Positions 10,211-18,896 of a stretch of DNA of 64,000 bases are shown here, in pieces. Both the position numbers and the translations under genes were made by a program. This DNA is from Streptomyces pactum (GTDB taxonomy: Bacteria > Actinomycetota > Actinomycetes > Streptomycetales > Streptomycetaceae), in the NCBI RefSeq assembly GCF_002005225.1, contig NZ_CP019724.1, positions 620,001 to 684,000 of the forward strand, in the 5' to 3' direction. The notes beneath the pieces are model-generated. The model was not told where the DNA came from and did not search any database. It was given only the letters and a program-made list of their open reading frames with translations. Each line of letters starts with the position of its first letter. Within the stretch, counting starts at the first letter, position 1.

Positions 10211-12766
10211 ATGAGCGCAGGCGCCGAGGACGCAGACCGCGGGCCCGGGCGGCTGACGGCGCTGCTGATCGACGCCTGCGCCCAGGCCATCGGCGCGGCC
10301 GGCGGCCACGCGGGCGGGGTCTATCTGCGCTCGCGCACGCCCGGCCTGCTGCGGTTGGCCGTCCTCGCCGGACTGCCCGGGCCGCTGTTCCGGTCCTGGT
10401 GGCAGCTCCACTCCGACAGCCCGTTCCCGGTCGCCGACACCTACCGGCTGGGCGTCCGGGTGGTGCTGCCCAACGCGACGGAGACGATGCGCCGGTACCC
10501 GCAGTTCGCGGCCGGCCTGCCGTTCCCGTTCGGCTCCCTGTACGTCCCCGTCGCCGGCGCCGCGCGGACGTACGGCGTCCTGACCGTCCTGCGTCCCCCC
10601 GCCTCCGACACCGCCGAAGTGCTGGAGGGCCTGGACCGAATGGAGCGGCTGGCGCGGGAGCTGGGCGCGGCCCTGGACCAACTGGACGAGGACCGGGAGA
10701 CGCCGGTCGCCTGGGACGACGAACCCCTGTGCCTCCGGACGCCCCCGGCCGGACGGCACGCGCAGCGCGCCGGAAGTTTCGCCTGGGACCCGGGCACCGG
10801 CGCCGTCACCCTCGACGAGCCGCTGCGCGCCCTGCTCGGCGTGGCCGCGGCCGCCGGCGGACCCGCCGCCACGCGGCTCGGCGCACTCACCGGCGCCCTG
10901 GCCCCGGACGACGGACACCGGATCGCGGCCGCACTGCGTCAGACGGCCGCCGGCCGGCCTCCTGCGCTGCCCCTGTACCTGCGCGCCGCGGACGGCGCGC
11001 TGCTCCTGGCGGAGTTGTGGAAACCGCCGGGCGCACCGCCCGTCGGCGGACCGGTGCGCGGCGTCGTGCGCGACACGTCCGCCGGCGCCGTCGCCGACGC
11101 CGCGGCCGACCTGCTTCCGGACGGTGTGTTCTGCGTGGACCGGCTGGGCACGATCGTCTACGCCAATCCACGCGCCGCCGGGCTGCTGGGGCGGCCGCGG
11201 GCACGGCTGCTCGGCCACTCCCTGTGGGAGGCCGTGCCCTGGCTGGGACAGACCGCCTACGAGGACCACCTCCGCGGCGCGCTGCTCTCCCCGGAGCCGG
11301 TCCACTTCCATGTCCGGCGCCCGCCCGACGACAGCCGCCGGACCACGCCGCAGCCCTACGAGGGGGACTGGCTCGCCGTCTCCGTGCACCCCGGGCCGGA
11401 CCTCCTGACGGGCACGCTCCGCCCGGCCAACCGGGTGGCCGACGCGTCCGCCGGTCTCACGCCCGAGCACGGCGCACCGCGGACGGCGCCCGGTACCGGC
11501 GGCACCGGCCCGGCCGTCGACGCCACGACGGCACCGGTGTACCGCCCCATCGTGCTGGCCGTGGCCCTGACCGAGGCGGTCACCGCCCGCCAGGTGTCCG
11601 CCGTGGTCATGCGCGAACTGCTGCCGGCCTTCGGCGGCCGCCGGCTCGCCATCTACCTGCTCCAGGACCGGCACCTGCACCTGGCGTGGGAGACGGGCTT
11701 CCCACCGGGCTTCCTCGCGCCCTTCGAGGGAGTGGCCCTGGACGCCCGGCTTCCCGGGGTCGAGACGCTGACCAGCGGCCGGCCGCTCTTCTTCGACTCG
11801 ATGCAGGCGCTGGCCGCCGCGTACCCGGGCATCCCGCTGGACGCCACCGAGGGCGCCCGCGCCTTCCTGCCGCTGATCGCCTCCGGGCGCCCGGTCGGCT
11901 CCTGCATCCTCGGCTTCGACCGTGCCCGCGGCTTCGGCACCGAGGAACGCACGGTGCTCACCGCCCTCGCCGGGGTGATCGCCCACGCCATGGAGAAGGC
12001 CCGGCGCTACGAGACCGAGACCGCGCTCGCCCGCGGACTCCAGCGGGCCCTGCTGCCCCGGCGGCTGCCCGCGCACCCCCTGCTGGAGACCGCGGGGCGC
12101 TACCTGCCGGGGACCCAGGGCATGGACGTGGGCGGGGACTGGTACGACGTCGTCGCCTCCGGGGACGGCATGGCCCTGGTCATCGGCGATGTCCAGGGGC
12201 ACGGCGTACAGGCGGCGGCCACGATGGGGCAACTGCGCAGCGCCGTGCGCGCCTTCGCCCTCGGCGACCGCCCGCCCGACGAGGTGCTGAGCGGCGTCAA
12301 CCACCTGTTGGCCGATCTGGACCCGGGGCTCTTCGCGAGCTGCTGCTACATCCGGCTCGACCCGGCCACCGGACAGGCTCGCGCGGCCCGCGCGGGACAC
12401 CCACCGCCGCTCCTGCGCCACCCGGACGGACGCACCGAGGCTCTGGACCTGCCCGGCGGCATGGTGCTCGGCGTGGACCCGGGCACGCCGTACCCGCTGA
12501 CGGAGTTCCGGGTGGAGCCCGGTGCCGTCCTCGCCCTCTACACGGACGGGCTGGTGGAGCGGCCCGGCACCGACATCGACGACGGCATCGCCGCCCTCGG
12601 GCTGGCCCTGGCCGAGGCCGGTGCGCCCGCCGCACGGCAGGGAAGCCCGTCGCTGGCGGGCGTCGCCGACCGGATCGCCGTCGCCGCCCGCCACACCACG
12701 GACCGTCCCGACGACATCGCCCTGCTGCTCGCCACCCGCCGCCACCGACACGGAGACCCCCGGTGA
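10211..12766 (+). CDS. Multidomain PP2C (SpoIIE-type) phosphatase with PAS and GAF domains
   Basis: An 851-residue cytoplasmic Ser/Thr phosphatase expected to dephosphorylate STAS antagonists in sigma-factor partner switching. Order of parts: an N-terminal GAF-like sensor (about 10-150), a PAS region near 305-380 (LLPDGVFCVDRLGTIVYANP), a second GAF (about 455-605), then the PP2C domain. Metal-binding aspartates are present in MDVGGDWYDV, VIGDVQGHG and PDDIALLLA, so the phosphatase should be active. No membrane segment was seen. The ATG at 10211 is chosen, though the frame is open from 10142. A second PP2C gene follows 88 bp downstream in the same direction and the two may be co-transcribed. 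Confidence 0.88.
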   Translation: MSAGAEDADRGPGRLTALLIDACAQAIGAAGGHAGGVYLRSRTPGLLRLAVLAGLPGPLFRSWWQLHSDSPFPVADTYRLGVRVVLPNATETMRRYPQFAAGLPFPFGSLYVPVAGAARTYGVLTVLRPPASDTAEVLEGLDRMERLARELGAALDQLDEDRETPVAWDDEPLCLRTPPAGRHAQRAGSFAWDPGTGAVTLDEPLRALLGVAAAAGGPAATRLGALTGALAPDDGHRIAAALRQTAAGRPPALPLYLRAADGALLLAELWKPPGAPPVGGPVRGVVRDTSAGAVADAAADLLPDGVFCVDRLGTIVYANPRAAGLLGRPRARLLGHSLWEAVPWLGQTAYEDHLRGALLSPEPVHFHVRRPPDDSRRTTPQPYEGDWLAVSVHPGPDLLTGTLRPANRVADASAGLTPEHGAPRTAPGTGGTGPAVDATTAPVYRPIVLAVALTEAVTARQVSAVVMRELLPAFGGRRLAIYLLQDRHLHLAWETGFPPGFLAPFEGVALDARLPGVETLTSGRPLFFDSMQALAAAYPGIPLDATEGARAFLPLIASGRPVGSCILGFDRARGFGTEERTVLTALAGVIAHAMEKARRYETETALARGLQRALLPRRLPAHPLLETAGRYLPGTQGMDVGGDWYDVVASGDGMALVIGDVQGHGVQAAATMGQLRSAVRAFALGDRPPDEVLSGVNHLLADLDPGLFASCCYIRLDPATGQARAARAGHPPPLLRHPDGRTEALDLPGGMVLGVDPGTPYPLTEFRVEPGAVLALYTDGLVERPGTDIDDGIAALGLALAEAGAPAARQGSPSLAGVADRIAVAARHTTDRPDDIALLLATRRHRHGDPR

Positions 12767-12854
12767 CGGGGGCCGCGGGCCCGGGCCCCGGCCGCCACCC
12801 GGTCACCGGGAGTGCCTCTCGCCTCCTAAGGCCCGGCAGTGTAGACATGGGCAC

Positions 12855-15608
12855 ATGGTCCGACTGATGGGTCGATCGGGAGAGCGGTCACCCCGTCGTC
12901 CCAGCGGCCCGCTCGCCCGGCACCGGCGAGACGCGGACCGGTCACGGCGGGGGGCGGACACGGGACGGCGGCGCGGTGCCACGGCACTGCGCTCGGCCAT
13001 GTCCGGACGCAGTGTCGCCGGCCAGGTCTTCGTCATGAACGTGGTCATCGTGCTGCTGCTCGTGGTGGCCGCGGCCGTCGCGCTCGTGCTCCAGGTGCGG
13101 CACGACAGCACGGTCGAGGCCCGCAACCGGTCCGTCGCCGTGGCCGGCACGTTCGCCAACTCCCCCGGCATCCGCGAGGCCCTGCGCAGCCCCGACCCCA
13201 CCGCCGTGCTCCAGCCCCGGGCCGAGGCGGTGCGCAGGGCTACGGGCGTGGACTTCGTCGTCGTCATGAACACCGACGGCATCCGCTACACCCACCCCAA
13301 GCCCGACCGCATCGGCAAGCAGTTCGTGGGGCACATCGCCCCCGCGCTGGCCGGGGAGACGGTGACCGAGCAGATCGAGGGGACCATCGGACCGCTGGTC
13401 CAGGCGATCGTGCCCGTCGAGGCGCCCGACGGCAGGGTCGTGGGCCTGGTCTCGGCCGGCATCACGACGGAGAACGTGGGCGGCGCCGCCGAACGGCAGC
13501 TACCGCCGGTGCTGATCGTGGCGGGCGTCGGACTCGCCCTGGCGACGGCGGGCACGGCGCTCGTCAGCCGGCGGCTGCTGCGGCAGACGCACGGCCTGGG
13601 GCCGCACGAGATGACCCGGATGTACGAACACCACGACGCGGTTCTGCACAGCGTCCGGGAGGGCGTGCTCATCGTCGGCGGGGAGGGCGTACTGCTGCTC
13701 GCCAACGACGAGGCGCAGCGCCTGCTCGACCTGCCCGACGACGCCGAGGGACGGCACGTCCTCGGCCTCGGGCTCCCCGCCGACACGGCGGAGCTGCTGG
13801 CCTCCGGGCGGGTCGCCACCGACGAGGTGCACCTGGTCAAGGACCGGTTGCTGGCGGTCAACCAGCGGCCCACCGACGTACGGGGCGGCCCGGCCGGCAG
13901 CGTGGCCACGCTCCGCGACTCCACGGAGCTGCGGGCCCTGTCCGGCCGGGCCGAGTCCGCGCGGGAACGCCTGGACATCCTGTACGCCGCCGGTGTGGGC
14001 ATCGGCACCAGCCTGGACGTCACGCGCACCGCCGAGGAGCTGGCGGAGCTGGCCGTGCCCCGGTTCGCGGACTACGTCAGCGTGGACCTGTTCGACACCG
14101 TCCTGGCCGGCGGACAGCCGGAGGGCGTGACCCCGCTGCGCCGTACCGCGCTCGGCGGCATCCGCGAGGAGGTCCCGCTCTACCCGGTGGGCCGGCAGAT
14201 CCGCTTCGTCGCCTCCTCTCCGCAGGGCCGGTCCCTGGAGAGCGGCCGGCCCGTCCTGGAACCCCGTCTCGGTGAGGCCCCGGGCTGGCAGGCGCAGGAC
14301 CTCGAACGCTCCGCACAGGTGGTGGAGTACGGCGTCCACTCCCTGATCACCGCACCGCTGCGCGCGGGCACCCTGATGCTCGGGGTGGTCAGCTTCTGGC
14401 GTTCGGAGAAGCCCGAGCCCTTCGACGAGGACGAGCTGGTCCTCGCCGAGGAACTGGTCGCGCGCGCCGCGGTCTCCATCGACAACGCGCGCCGCTACAC
14501 CCGCGAACACAGCATGGCGGTGACCCTCCAGCGCAGTCTGCTGCCCCGCAGGATGCCCGAGCAGAACGCCCTGGACGTCGCCTACCGGTACCTGCCCGCG
14601 CAGGCGGGGGTCGGCGGGGACTGGTTCGACGTGCTGCCGCTGTCGGGAGCCCGGGTGGCGCTGGTGGTGGGCGACGTCGTCGGTCACGGACTGCACGCCG
14701 CGGCCACCATGGGGCGGCTGCGGACGGCGGTGCACAACTTCACCGCCCTCGACCTGCCGCCCGACGAACTGCTCGGTCTGCTGGACGAGCTGGTCGCCCG
14801 CATCGACCAGGACGAGGCGGGCGACGACGGCGCCGCCCCGGTCACCGGCGCGACCTGCCTCTACGCGATCTACGACCCGGTCTCCAGCACCTGTGTGATC
14901 GCCCGGGCGGGTCACCCGCCGCCGGCGCTGATCCGGCCCGACGGCGGCGTGGAGTTCACCGAGGTGCCCGCAGGTCCCCCGCTGGGCCTGGGCGGCCTCC
15001 CGTTCGAGCCGACCGAGCTGCGCCTGGCGGCGGGCAGCAGGCTGGTGCTGTACACCGACGGGCTCGTCGAGGACCGGGAGCACGACATCGACGTCGGCCT
15101 GGAACACCTGCGCCAGACGCTCCAGGCGGCCGGCGAGTCGCCCGAGGAGACCTGCCGGGCCGTCCTGGACGCGCGGCTCCCCAACCGGCCGGGCGACGAC
15201 ATCGCCCTGCTCGTCGCCCGTACCCGGGCGCTCGGCCCGGACCGGGTCGCCGAGTGGGAGGTGCCGAACGACCCGGCGGCGGTCGGCGAGGTGCGCGCCC
15301 GGGTCACCCGGCGGCTCGCCGAGTGGGGGCTGGACGAGCTGACGTTCACGACGGAGCTGATCCTGAGCGAGCTGGTCACCAACGCCATCCGGTACGGCGG
15401 CGAGACCGTCCACGTCCGGGTGCTGCGCGACCGCAGTCTGATCTGTGAGGTCTTCGACAGCAGCAGCACCTCGCCGCACCTGCGCTACGCCGCCATGACG
15501 GACGAGGGCGGGCGCGGACTGTTCCTGGTCGCGCAGCTCGCGGAGCGCTGGGGCACCCGCTACACGCCGGCCGGCAAGGTCATCTGGGCGGAGCAGCCGG
15601 TGCCCTGA
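12855..15608 (+). CDS. Membrane sensor phosphatase: Cache-PAS-GAF-PP2C-HATPase
   Basis: A protein of about 917 residues combining sensing, phosphatase and kinase-like modules. After a basic N-terminus come a membrane segment (VFVMNVVIVLLLVVAAAVAL), an extracytoplasmic sCache/CitA-like sensor (about 80-205) and a second membrane segment (PPVLIVAGVGLALATAGTAL). Then follow PAS (about 260-370), GAF (about 380-550), PP2C (GVGGDWFDVL, VVGDVVGHG, GDDIALLVA) and a C-terminal HATPase (ELVTNAIRYG, GGRGLFLVAQ). One polypeptide could therefore both phosphorylate and dephosphorylate a STAS partner. The start is uncertain: ATGs at 12855, 12867 and 12999 are all possible, and the last sits next to the first membrane helix. 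Confidence 0.88.
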   Translation: MVRLMGRSGERSPRRPSGPLARHRRDADRSRRGADTGRRRGATALRSAMSGRSVAGQVFVMNVVIVLLLVVAAAVALVLQVRHDSTVEARNRSVAVAGTFANSPGIREALRSPDPTAVLQPRAEAVRRATGVDFVVVMNTDGIRYTHPKPDRIGKQFVGHIAPALAGETVTEQIEGTIGPLVQAIVPVEAPDGRVVGLVSAGITTENVGGAAERQLPPVLIVAGVGLALATAGTALVSRRLLRQTHGLGPHEMTRMYEHHDAVLHSVREGVLIVGGEGVLLLANDEAQRLLDLPDDAEGRHVLGLGLPADTAELLASGRVATDEVHLVKDRLLAVNQRPTDVRGGPAGSVATLRDSTELRALSGRAESARERLDILYAAGVGIGTSLDVTRTAEELAELAVPRFADYVSVDLFDTVLAGGQPEGVTPLRRTALGGIREEVPLYPVGRQIRFVASSPQGRSLESGRPVLEPRLGEAPGWQAQDLERSAQVVEYGVHSLITAPLRAGTLMLGVVSFWRSEKPEPFDEDELVLAEELVARAAVSIDNARRYTREHSMAVTLQRSLLPRRMPEQNALDVAYRYLPAQAGVGGDWFDVLPLSGARVALVVGDVVGHGLHAAATMGRLRTAVHNFTALDLPPDELLGLLDELVARIDQDEAGDDGAAPVTGATCLYAIYDPVSSTCVIARAGHPPPALIRPDGGVEFTEVPAGPPLGLGGLPFEPTELRLAAGSRLVLYTDGLVEDREHDIDVGLEHLRQTLQAAGESPEETCRAVLDARLPNRPGDDIALLVARTRALGPDRVAEWEVPNDPAAVGEVRARVTRRLAEWGLDELTFTTELILSELVTNAIRYGGETVHVRVLRDRSLICEVFDSSSTSPHLRYAAMTDEGGRGLFLVAQLAERWGTRYTPAGKVIWAEQPVP

Positions 15609-15676
15609 CGGACTCGGGTGCCGCTCTCGGTCCGTACCGATTTCGCGCACGGTGGGTGCCCGGTGCGCCGATTTTC

Positions 15677-15697
15677 TGGTAGGAAACTTTCCTATCA
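15677..15697 (+). promoter_or_regulatory. CsnR-type operator of the chitosanase gene
   Basis: A 21-bp near-perfect palindrome centred on AGGAAACTTTCCT. The two ten-base arms differ at one position. It lies 41 bases upstream of the chitosanase GTG. The sequence and position match the operator of the ROK-family repressor CsnR described for Streptomyces chitosanase genes. The repressor gene is not in the window. Confidence 0.8.
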
Positions 15698-15737
15698 GTG
15701 CCCGGCACTCCCACCCCCCACCACACCTGGAGATCCC

Positions 15738-16580
15738 GTGAGGCACCCGTCCCCCGACCCGGCGCGCCCCGCAGGCACCTCGCGCCGTACCGTGCTCGCC
15801 ATGGCATGCGCGTCCCTGGCGACAGTTCCCCTCCTCGCCCCCTCGCGGGCCACGGCGGCGCCCGTGCGCGCGGCAGGGCTCGACGACCCGGCGAAGAAGG
15901 AGATCGCCATGCGACTGGTGTCGAGCGCGGAGAACTCCTCGCTCGACTGGAAGGCGCAGTACCGGTACATCGAGGACATCGGTGACGGTCGCGGCTACAC
16001 CGCCGGCATCATCGGCTTCTGCTCCGGCACCGGCGACATGCTCGACCTGGTGCGGCTCCACAGCGACCGCAGCCCCGGCAACGTGCTCGCGCGCTACCTG
16101 CCCGCGCTGCGCGAGGTCGACGGCACCGACTCGCACGAGGGGCTCGACCCCGGCTACCCCGGCGACTGGCGCCGGGCCGCCCGCGACCCGGAGTTCCGGC
16201 GGGCGCAGGACGACGAGCGCGACCGGGTCTACTTCGGTCCGGCCGTGCGGCGGGCGAAGGCGGACGGGCTGCGGACGCTCGGGCAGTTCGCGTACTACGA
16301 CGCGATCGTCATGCACGGCGACGGCGGTGACCCGGCCGGCTTCGGCAGCATCCGGGAACGTGCCCTGGGCCGGGCCCGGCCCCCGGCGTGGGGCGGCGAC
16401 GAGACCGCCTACCTGCACGCCTTCCTCGACGCGCGGGTGTGGGCCATGAAGCAGGAGGAGGCGCACAGCGACACCAGCCGGGTCGACACGGCACAACGCG
16501 TCTTCCTGCGCGAGGGCAACCTGGACCTCGACCCGCCGCTGCACTGGCACGTGTACGGGGACGCCTACCACATCGGCTGA
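15738..16580 (+). CDS. csnA: Tat-exported GH46 chitosanase
   Basis: A 280-residue secreted endo-chitosanase hydrolysing beta-1,4 links in chitosan. A twin-arginine signal (SRRTVLAMACASLA at 15-28) ends near ATA-AP at about 40-42. The mature part closely follows the Streptomyces N174 enzyme in my memory: catalytic Glu65 in SSAENSS and Asp83 in GDGRGYT, with the family's 18-residue spacing, and the downstream block GQFAYYDAIVMHG. The GTG start has GGAG upstream. Expression is probably repressed through the palindrome at 15677. It ends in a strong shared terminator facing the CsbD-like gene. Length is normal for the family; identification is very secure. Confidence 0.96.
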   Translation: MRHPSPDPARPAGTSRRTVLAMACASLATVPLLAPSRATAAPVRAAGLDDPAKKEIAMRLVSSAENSSLDWKAQYRYIEDIGDGRGYTAGIIGFCSGTGDMLDLVRLHSDRSPGNVLARYLPALREVDGTDSHEGLDPGYPGDWRRAARDPEFRRAQDDERDRVYFGPAVRRAKADGLRTLGQFAYYDAIVMHGDGGDPAGFGSIRERALGRARPPAWGGDETAYLHAFLDARVWAMKQEEAHSDTSRVDTAQRVFLREGNLDLDPPLHWHVYGDAYHIG

Positions 16581-16631
16581 CCCGGTCCCCGCACGCCGCC
16601 CCGCTGCCCGGGGGTCGCCCCGGGCACGGCG

Positions 16632-16671
16632 CGGGCCGCGGAACCGGCCGTACGCCTGGTTCCGCGGCCCG
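16632..16671. terminator. Bidirectional terminator between csnA and the CsbD-like gene
   Basis: Arms 16632-16645 and 16658-16671 form a perfect 14-bp stem with a 12-base loop between convergent genes. Confidence 0.8.
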
Positions 16672-16696
16672 TGTGTGCCGCCGTCCGGTTCCGGTG

Positions 16697-16873
16697 TCAG
16701 TGCCGGAACGCGTCCTTGCCCTTCTCCTTCGCCTGCCGGGCGTCGCCCTTGGACTGCTCGGCGCGGCCCTCGGCCGTCATCCTCTCGTTGCCGACGGCCC
16801 GGCCGGCCGCTTCCTTGGCCTTCCCCTCGGCCTGCTCCATCTTGGCCTTGGACTTCTGATTGCCGGCCACCAC
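16697..16873 (-). CDS. CsbD-like small stress protein
   Basis: A 58-residue protein of the CsbD family. It is highly hydrophilic and rich in Lys, Ala, Glu and Gly, with internal motifs such as KMEQAEGKAKEAAGRAVGN and AEGRAEQSKGDARQAKEK. In other bacteria members are abundant general-stress proteins under sigma-B-type control, with no known enzymatic activity. The GTG at 16873 (a second GTG at 16870 is possible) follows GAGGTGA. It is convergent with csnA across a strong hairpin and divergent from the small basic protein gene. The abundance of PP2C/STAS genes nearby fits a stress regulon, but that is inference. Confidence 0.85.
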   Translation of the reverse strand: MVAGNQKSKAKMEQAEGKAKEAAGRAVGNERMTAEGRAEQSKGDARQAKEKGKDAFRH

Positions 16874-17023
16874 TGCTCACCTCACGGCGTTCGCTTCCGA
16901 TGTCCTGCACTGCGGGTCGCCCGTGGCGGCGGACTCAAACCCGGGGCCGGCCGCCGGGGTGAGCGCGGGGCCGCGGGGTAGGAGGACGGACAAGCGGATC
17001 AGTCGTCGACTCGGAGGAACGTC

Positions 17024-17170
17024 ATGGCCGGAATGCTGGACCGGATCAAGCGCTTCGCGCGCAGCCCGCAGGGCCGCCGCGCGACCGAGCAGGTACGCCG
17101 GGCCGCCTCGGACCCCCGCCGCCGCGCGCAGGCCCAGGCGATGCTCCGGAAGTTCGGCAAGCGCCGCTGA
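17024..17170 (+). CDS. Small basic hypothetical protein (48 aa)
   Basis: A 48-residue, strongly basic peptide beginning MAGMLDRIKRFARSPQGRR and ending in KFGKRR. It has about fifteen Arg or Lys residues, few acidic residues and no signal peptide or transmembrane helix. A canonical GGAGG lies eight bases before the ATG and codon usage is typical, so it should be translated. The predicted amphipathic, cationic helix could bind nucleic acid or membrane. The function is unknown to me. It diverges from the CsbD-like stress gene and converges with the MFS gene. Confidence 0.7.
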   Translation: MAGMLDRIKRFARSPQGRRATEQVRRAASDPRRRAQAQAMLRKFGKRR

Positions 17171-17207
17171 GCACGTGGGGCCGGTACGCCGTCCCCGGAG
17201 GTTCGTC

Positions 17208-18677
17208 TCAGCCCCGACCCGCGTGGGGGTCGCTGTGGGACGTCTCCGGCGGGCAGCGCCCGGCGCGGTCGGAGCGGTCCCGCCGCCAGTCGAGGACCGC
17301 GACGGTCAGCGCGCACAGCATGGCGGCGACCCCTGCGCCGACCGACAGGGCCACGGCCCGGTGGTAGTCGCCGTGGGTCGCGTTGAGCGTCAAGTAGAAC
17401 AGCCCCGGCAGTGCCGCGGTGCCCACGGCGCCGCCGAGGCGCTGGCCCGTCTGCAGGGCTCCTCCGGCGGCGCCCGCCATCCGCACCGGGACGTCCCGCA
17501 GCGTCATCGTGATGTTCGGTGAGATCACACAGCCGCTGCCCAGTCCGCCGACGAGCAGGGCCGGCGCCGCGATCCAGGCGGCCCGGTCGGAGGGCGCGAG
17601 CCAGAGCACCAGCGCGGTGGTGCCGAGTCCCAGCATGACGGCGACGAGCCCCCAGACCGTCAGCAGCCGCCCCAGCCGGTCGACCAGTCGGCCCGCCACG
17701 GCCGCAGCGGTGGCGGAGCCCACGGCGAACGGGGTCACCGCCAGGCCGGACATGAGGGGCGAGAAGCCCAGCCCGTTCTGGAAGAAGAACGCGAACACGA
17801 GCCACACCCCGCTGAACCCGACGAAGTACAGGGCGGCCAGGCCCGCTCCCGTGACGTAACCGCGGGTCTCGGTGAGCAGGCCGGGTTCCAGCAGTGGCTG
17901 CCCGTCGCGGCGGGCGACGCGGCGCTCCCACCGTGCGAAGGCGAACAGGACCAGCAGTCCCGCCGGGAACAGCCACCACACCCTGCCCACTCCCCCGCTC
18001 TCGGCGAGCACGAGCGGCAGCATCAGGGCCAGGATCCCGGCGCCGAGGAGCACCACGCCCACCGGGTCCGGACGCCCTCGGCCGCCGGGGGACACCCGGG
18101 GCAGCAGGCGGAAGCCGAGCAGGAGGGCGAGAACGCCGACCGGGACGTTGACGTAGAAGATCCACCGCCAGCCCCCGGGGCCGGCCAGGGCCAGGATCAG
18201 ACCGCCGACGACCGGCCCCACGGCGCTGGAGACCCCCACCGTGGCACCGAACAGCCCGAACGCGCGCCCGCGTTCCGCGCCCCGGAACATCTGCTGGATC
18301 AGTGCCGAGTTCTGCGGCGCGATACTGCCCGCGGCGACTCCCTGGGCGAGCCGGGCGGCCACCAGCAGCCCGATGCCAGGCGCGGCGCCCGCCGCGGCGC
18401 TGAAGAGCACGAACGCGGCCAGCGCGACGAGGAAGACCCGGCGTCTGCCGAACGCGTCACCGATCCGGCCGGCCGTCACCAGGGTCAGGGCGAACGCGAG
18501 GGCGTAGCCGGACACGACCCACTGCACGGACGCCGCGGAGGCGTGCAGCCCCCGCTGCATGGACGGCAGGGCGACGGCGACGATGGTCACGTCCAGCAGG
18601 GTCATGAAACCGGCGACCAGGGTCACCCACAGGGCCCGCCACCGGTTCGGATCCGGGCGGTCGTCCGGACGGTGCAC
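17208..18677 (-). CDS. MFS drug/metabolite exporter, DHA2 (EmrB/QacA) type
   Basis: A 489-residue inner-membrane proton antiporter with about 14 predicted helices. The first helix carries the DHA2 motif FMTLLDVTIVAVALPSMQ. The loop motif GRIGDAFGRRRVF is present, as is the helix-5 antiporter motif region (GVSSAVGPVVGGLI). Length and motifs fit the 14-helix exporters for drugs or secondary metabolites; the substrate is not predictable. The GTG at 18677 follows GAGGGGAG. It is divergent from the ferredoxin reductase gene. The intergenic region holds an interrupted dyad and an iron box, so it could share the control of its neighbour. No local TetR or MarR gene accompanies it. Confidence 0.9.
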   Translation of the reverse strand: MHRPDDRPDPNRWRALWVTLVAGFMTLLDVTIVAVALPSMQRGLHASAASVQWVVSGYALAFALTLVTAGRIGDAFGRRRVFLVALAAFVLFSAAAGAAPGIGLLVAARLAQGVAAGSIAPQNSALIQQMFRGAERGRAFGLFGATVGVSSAVGPVVGGLILALAGPGGWRWIFYVNVPVGVLALLLGFRLLPRVSPGGRGRPDPVGVVLLGAGILALMLPLVLAESGGVGRVWWLFPAGLLVLFAFARWERRVARRDGQPLLEPGLLTETRGYVTGAGLAALYFVGFSGVWLVFAFFFQNGLGFSPLMSGLAVTPFAVGSATAAAVAGRLVDRLGRLLTVWGLVAVMLGLGTTALVLWLAPSDRAAWIAAPALLVGGLGSGCVISPNITMTLRDVPVRMAGAAGGALQTGQRLGGAVGTAALPGLFYLTLNATHGDYHRAVALSVGAGVAAMLCALTVAVLDWRRDRSDRAGRCPPETSHSDPHAGRG

Positions 18678-18777
18678 GCGGGCTCCCCTCGTGAGGCGGG
18701 CGCGGGACGCGATCGTCGCGCCTCACGCCTGCGTCACCCGCCACCGGGGGTTGAAACCCGGGGCCCAAAGCCGACCC

Positions 18778-18810
18778 ATGAGAACCCATAAGCCGCCCTT
18801 ATGTACTCAT
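18778..18810. promoter_or_regulatory. Nested interrupted dyad between MFS and ferredoxin reductase genes
   Basis: CATAAG-CCGCC-CTTATG (18787-18803) is flanked by outer arms ATGAG (18778-18782) and CTCAT (18806-18810) in a locally AT-richer stretch. This suggests a regulator-binding site in the divergent promoter region. The binding protein is unknown. Confidence 0.4.
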
Positions 18811-18831
18811 AGACCGGACCCGCGTACCGAC

Positions 18832-18850
18832 TTAGGCTTGCCTTAGCTTA
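18832..18850 (+). promoter_or_regulatory. DmdR/IdeR-type iron box
   Basis: On the minus strand this reads TAAGCTAAGGCAAGCCTAA and matches 16 of 19 positions of the IdeR/DmdR consensus TWAGGTWAGSCTWACCTWA. It lies 47 bases upstream of the ferredoxin reductase ATG, where a bound iron repressor would block transcription. Confidence 0.7.
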
Positions 18851-18896
18851 GGCTTCCCCGAGAGTCGATCTATCACCGCTCGAAGGGAACCTGAAC

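Noticed and set aside
10103..16910. Very long minus-strand open frames (882 and 1,136 codons) opposite the two PP2C genes and the chitosanase.
   Set aside because: Composition is Gly/Arg/Gln-rich with no domain, while the plus strand has intact PP2C, GAF, PAS and GH46 motifs.
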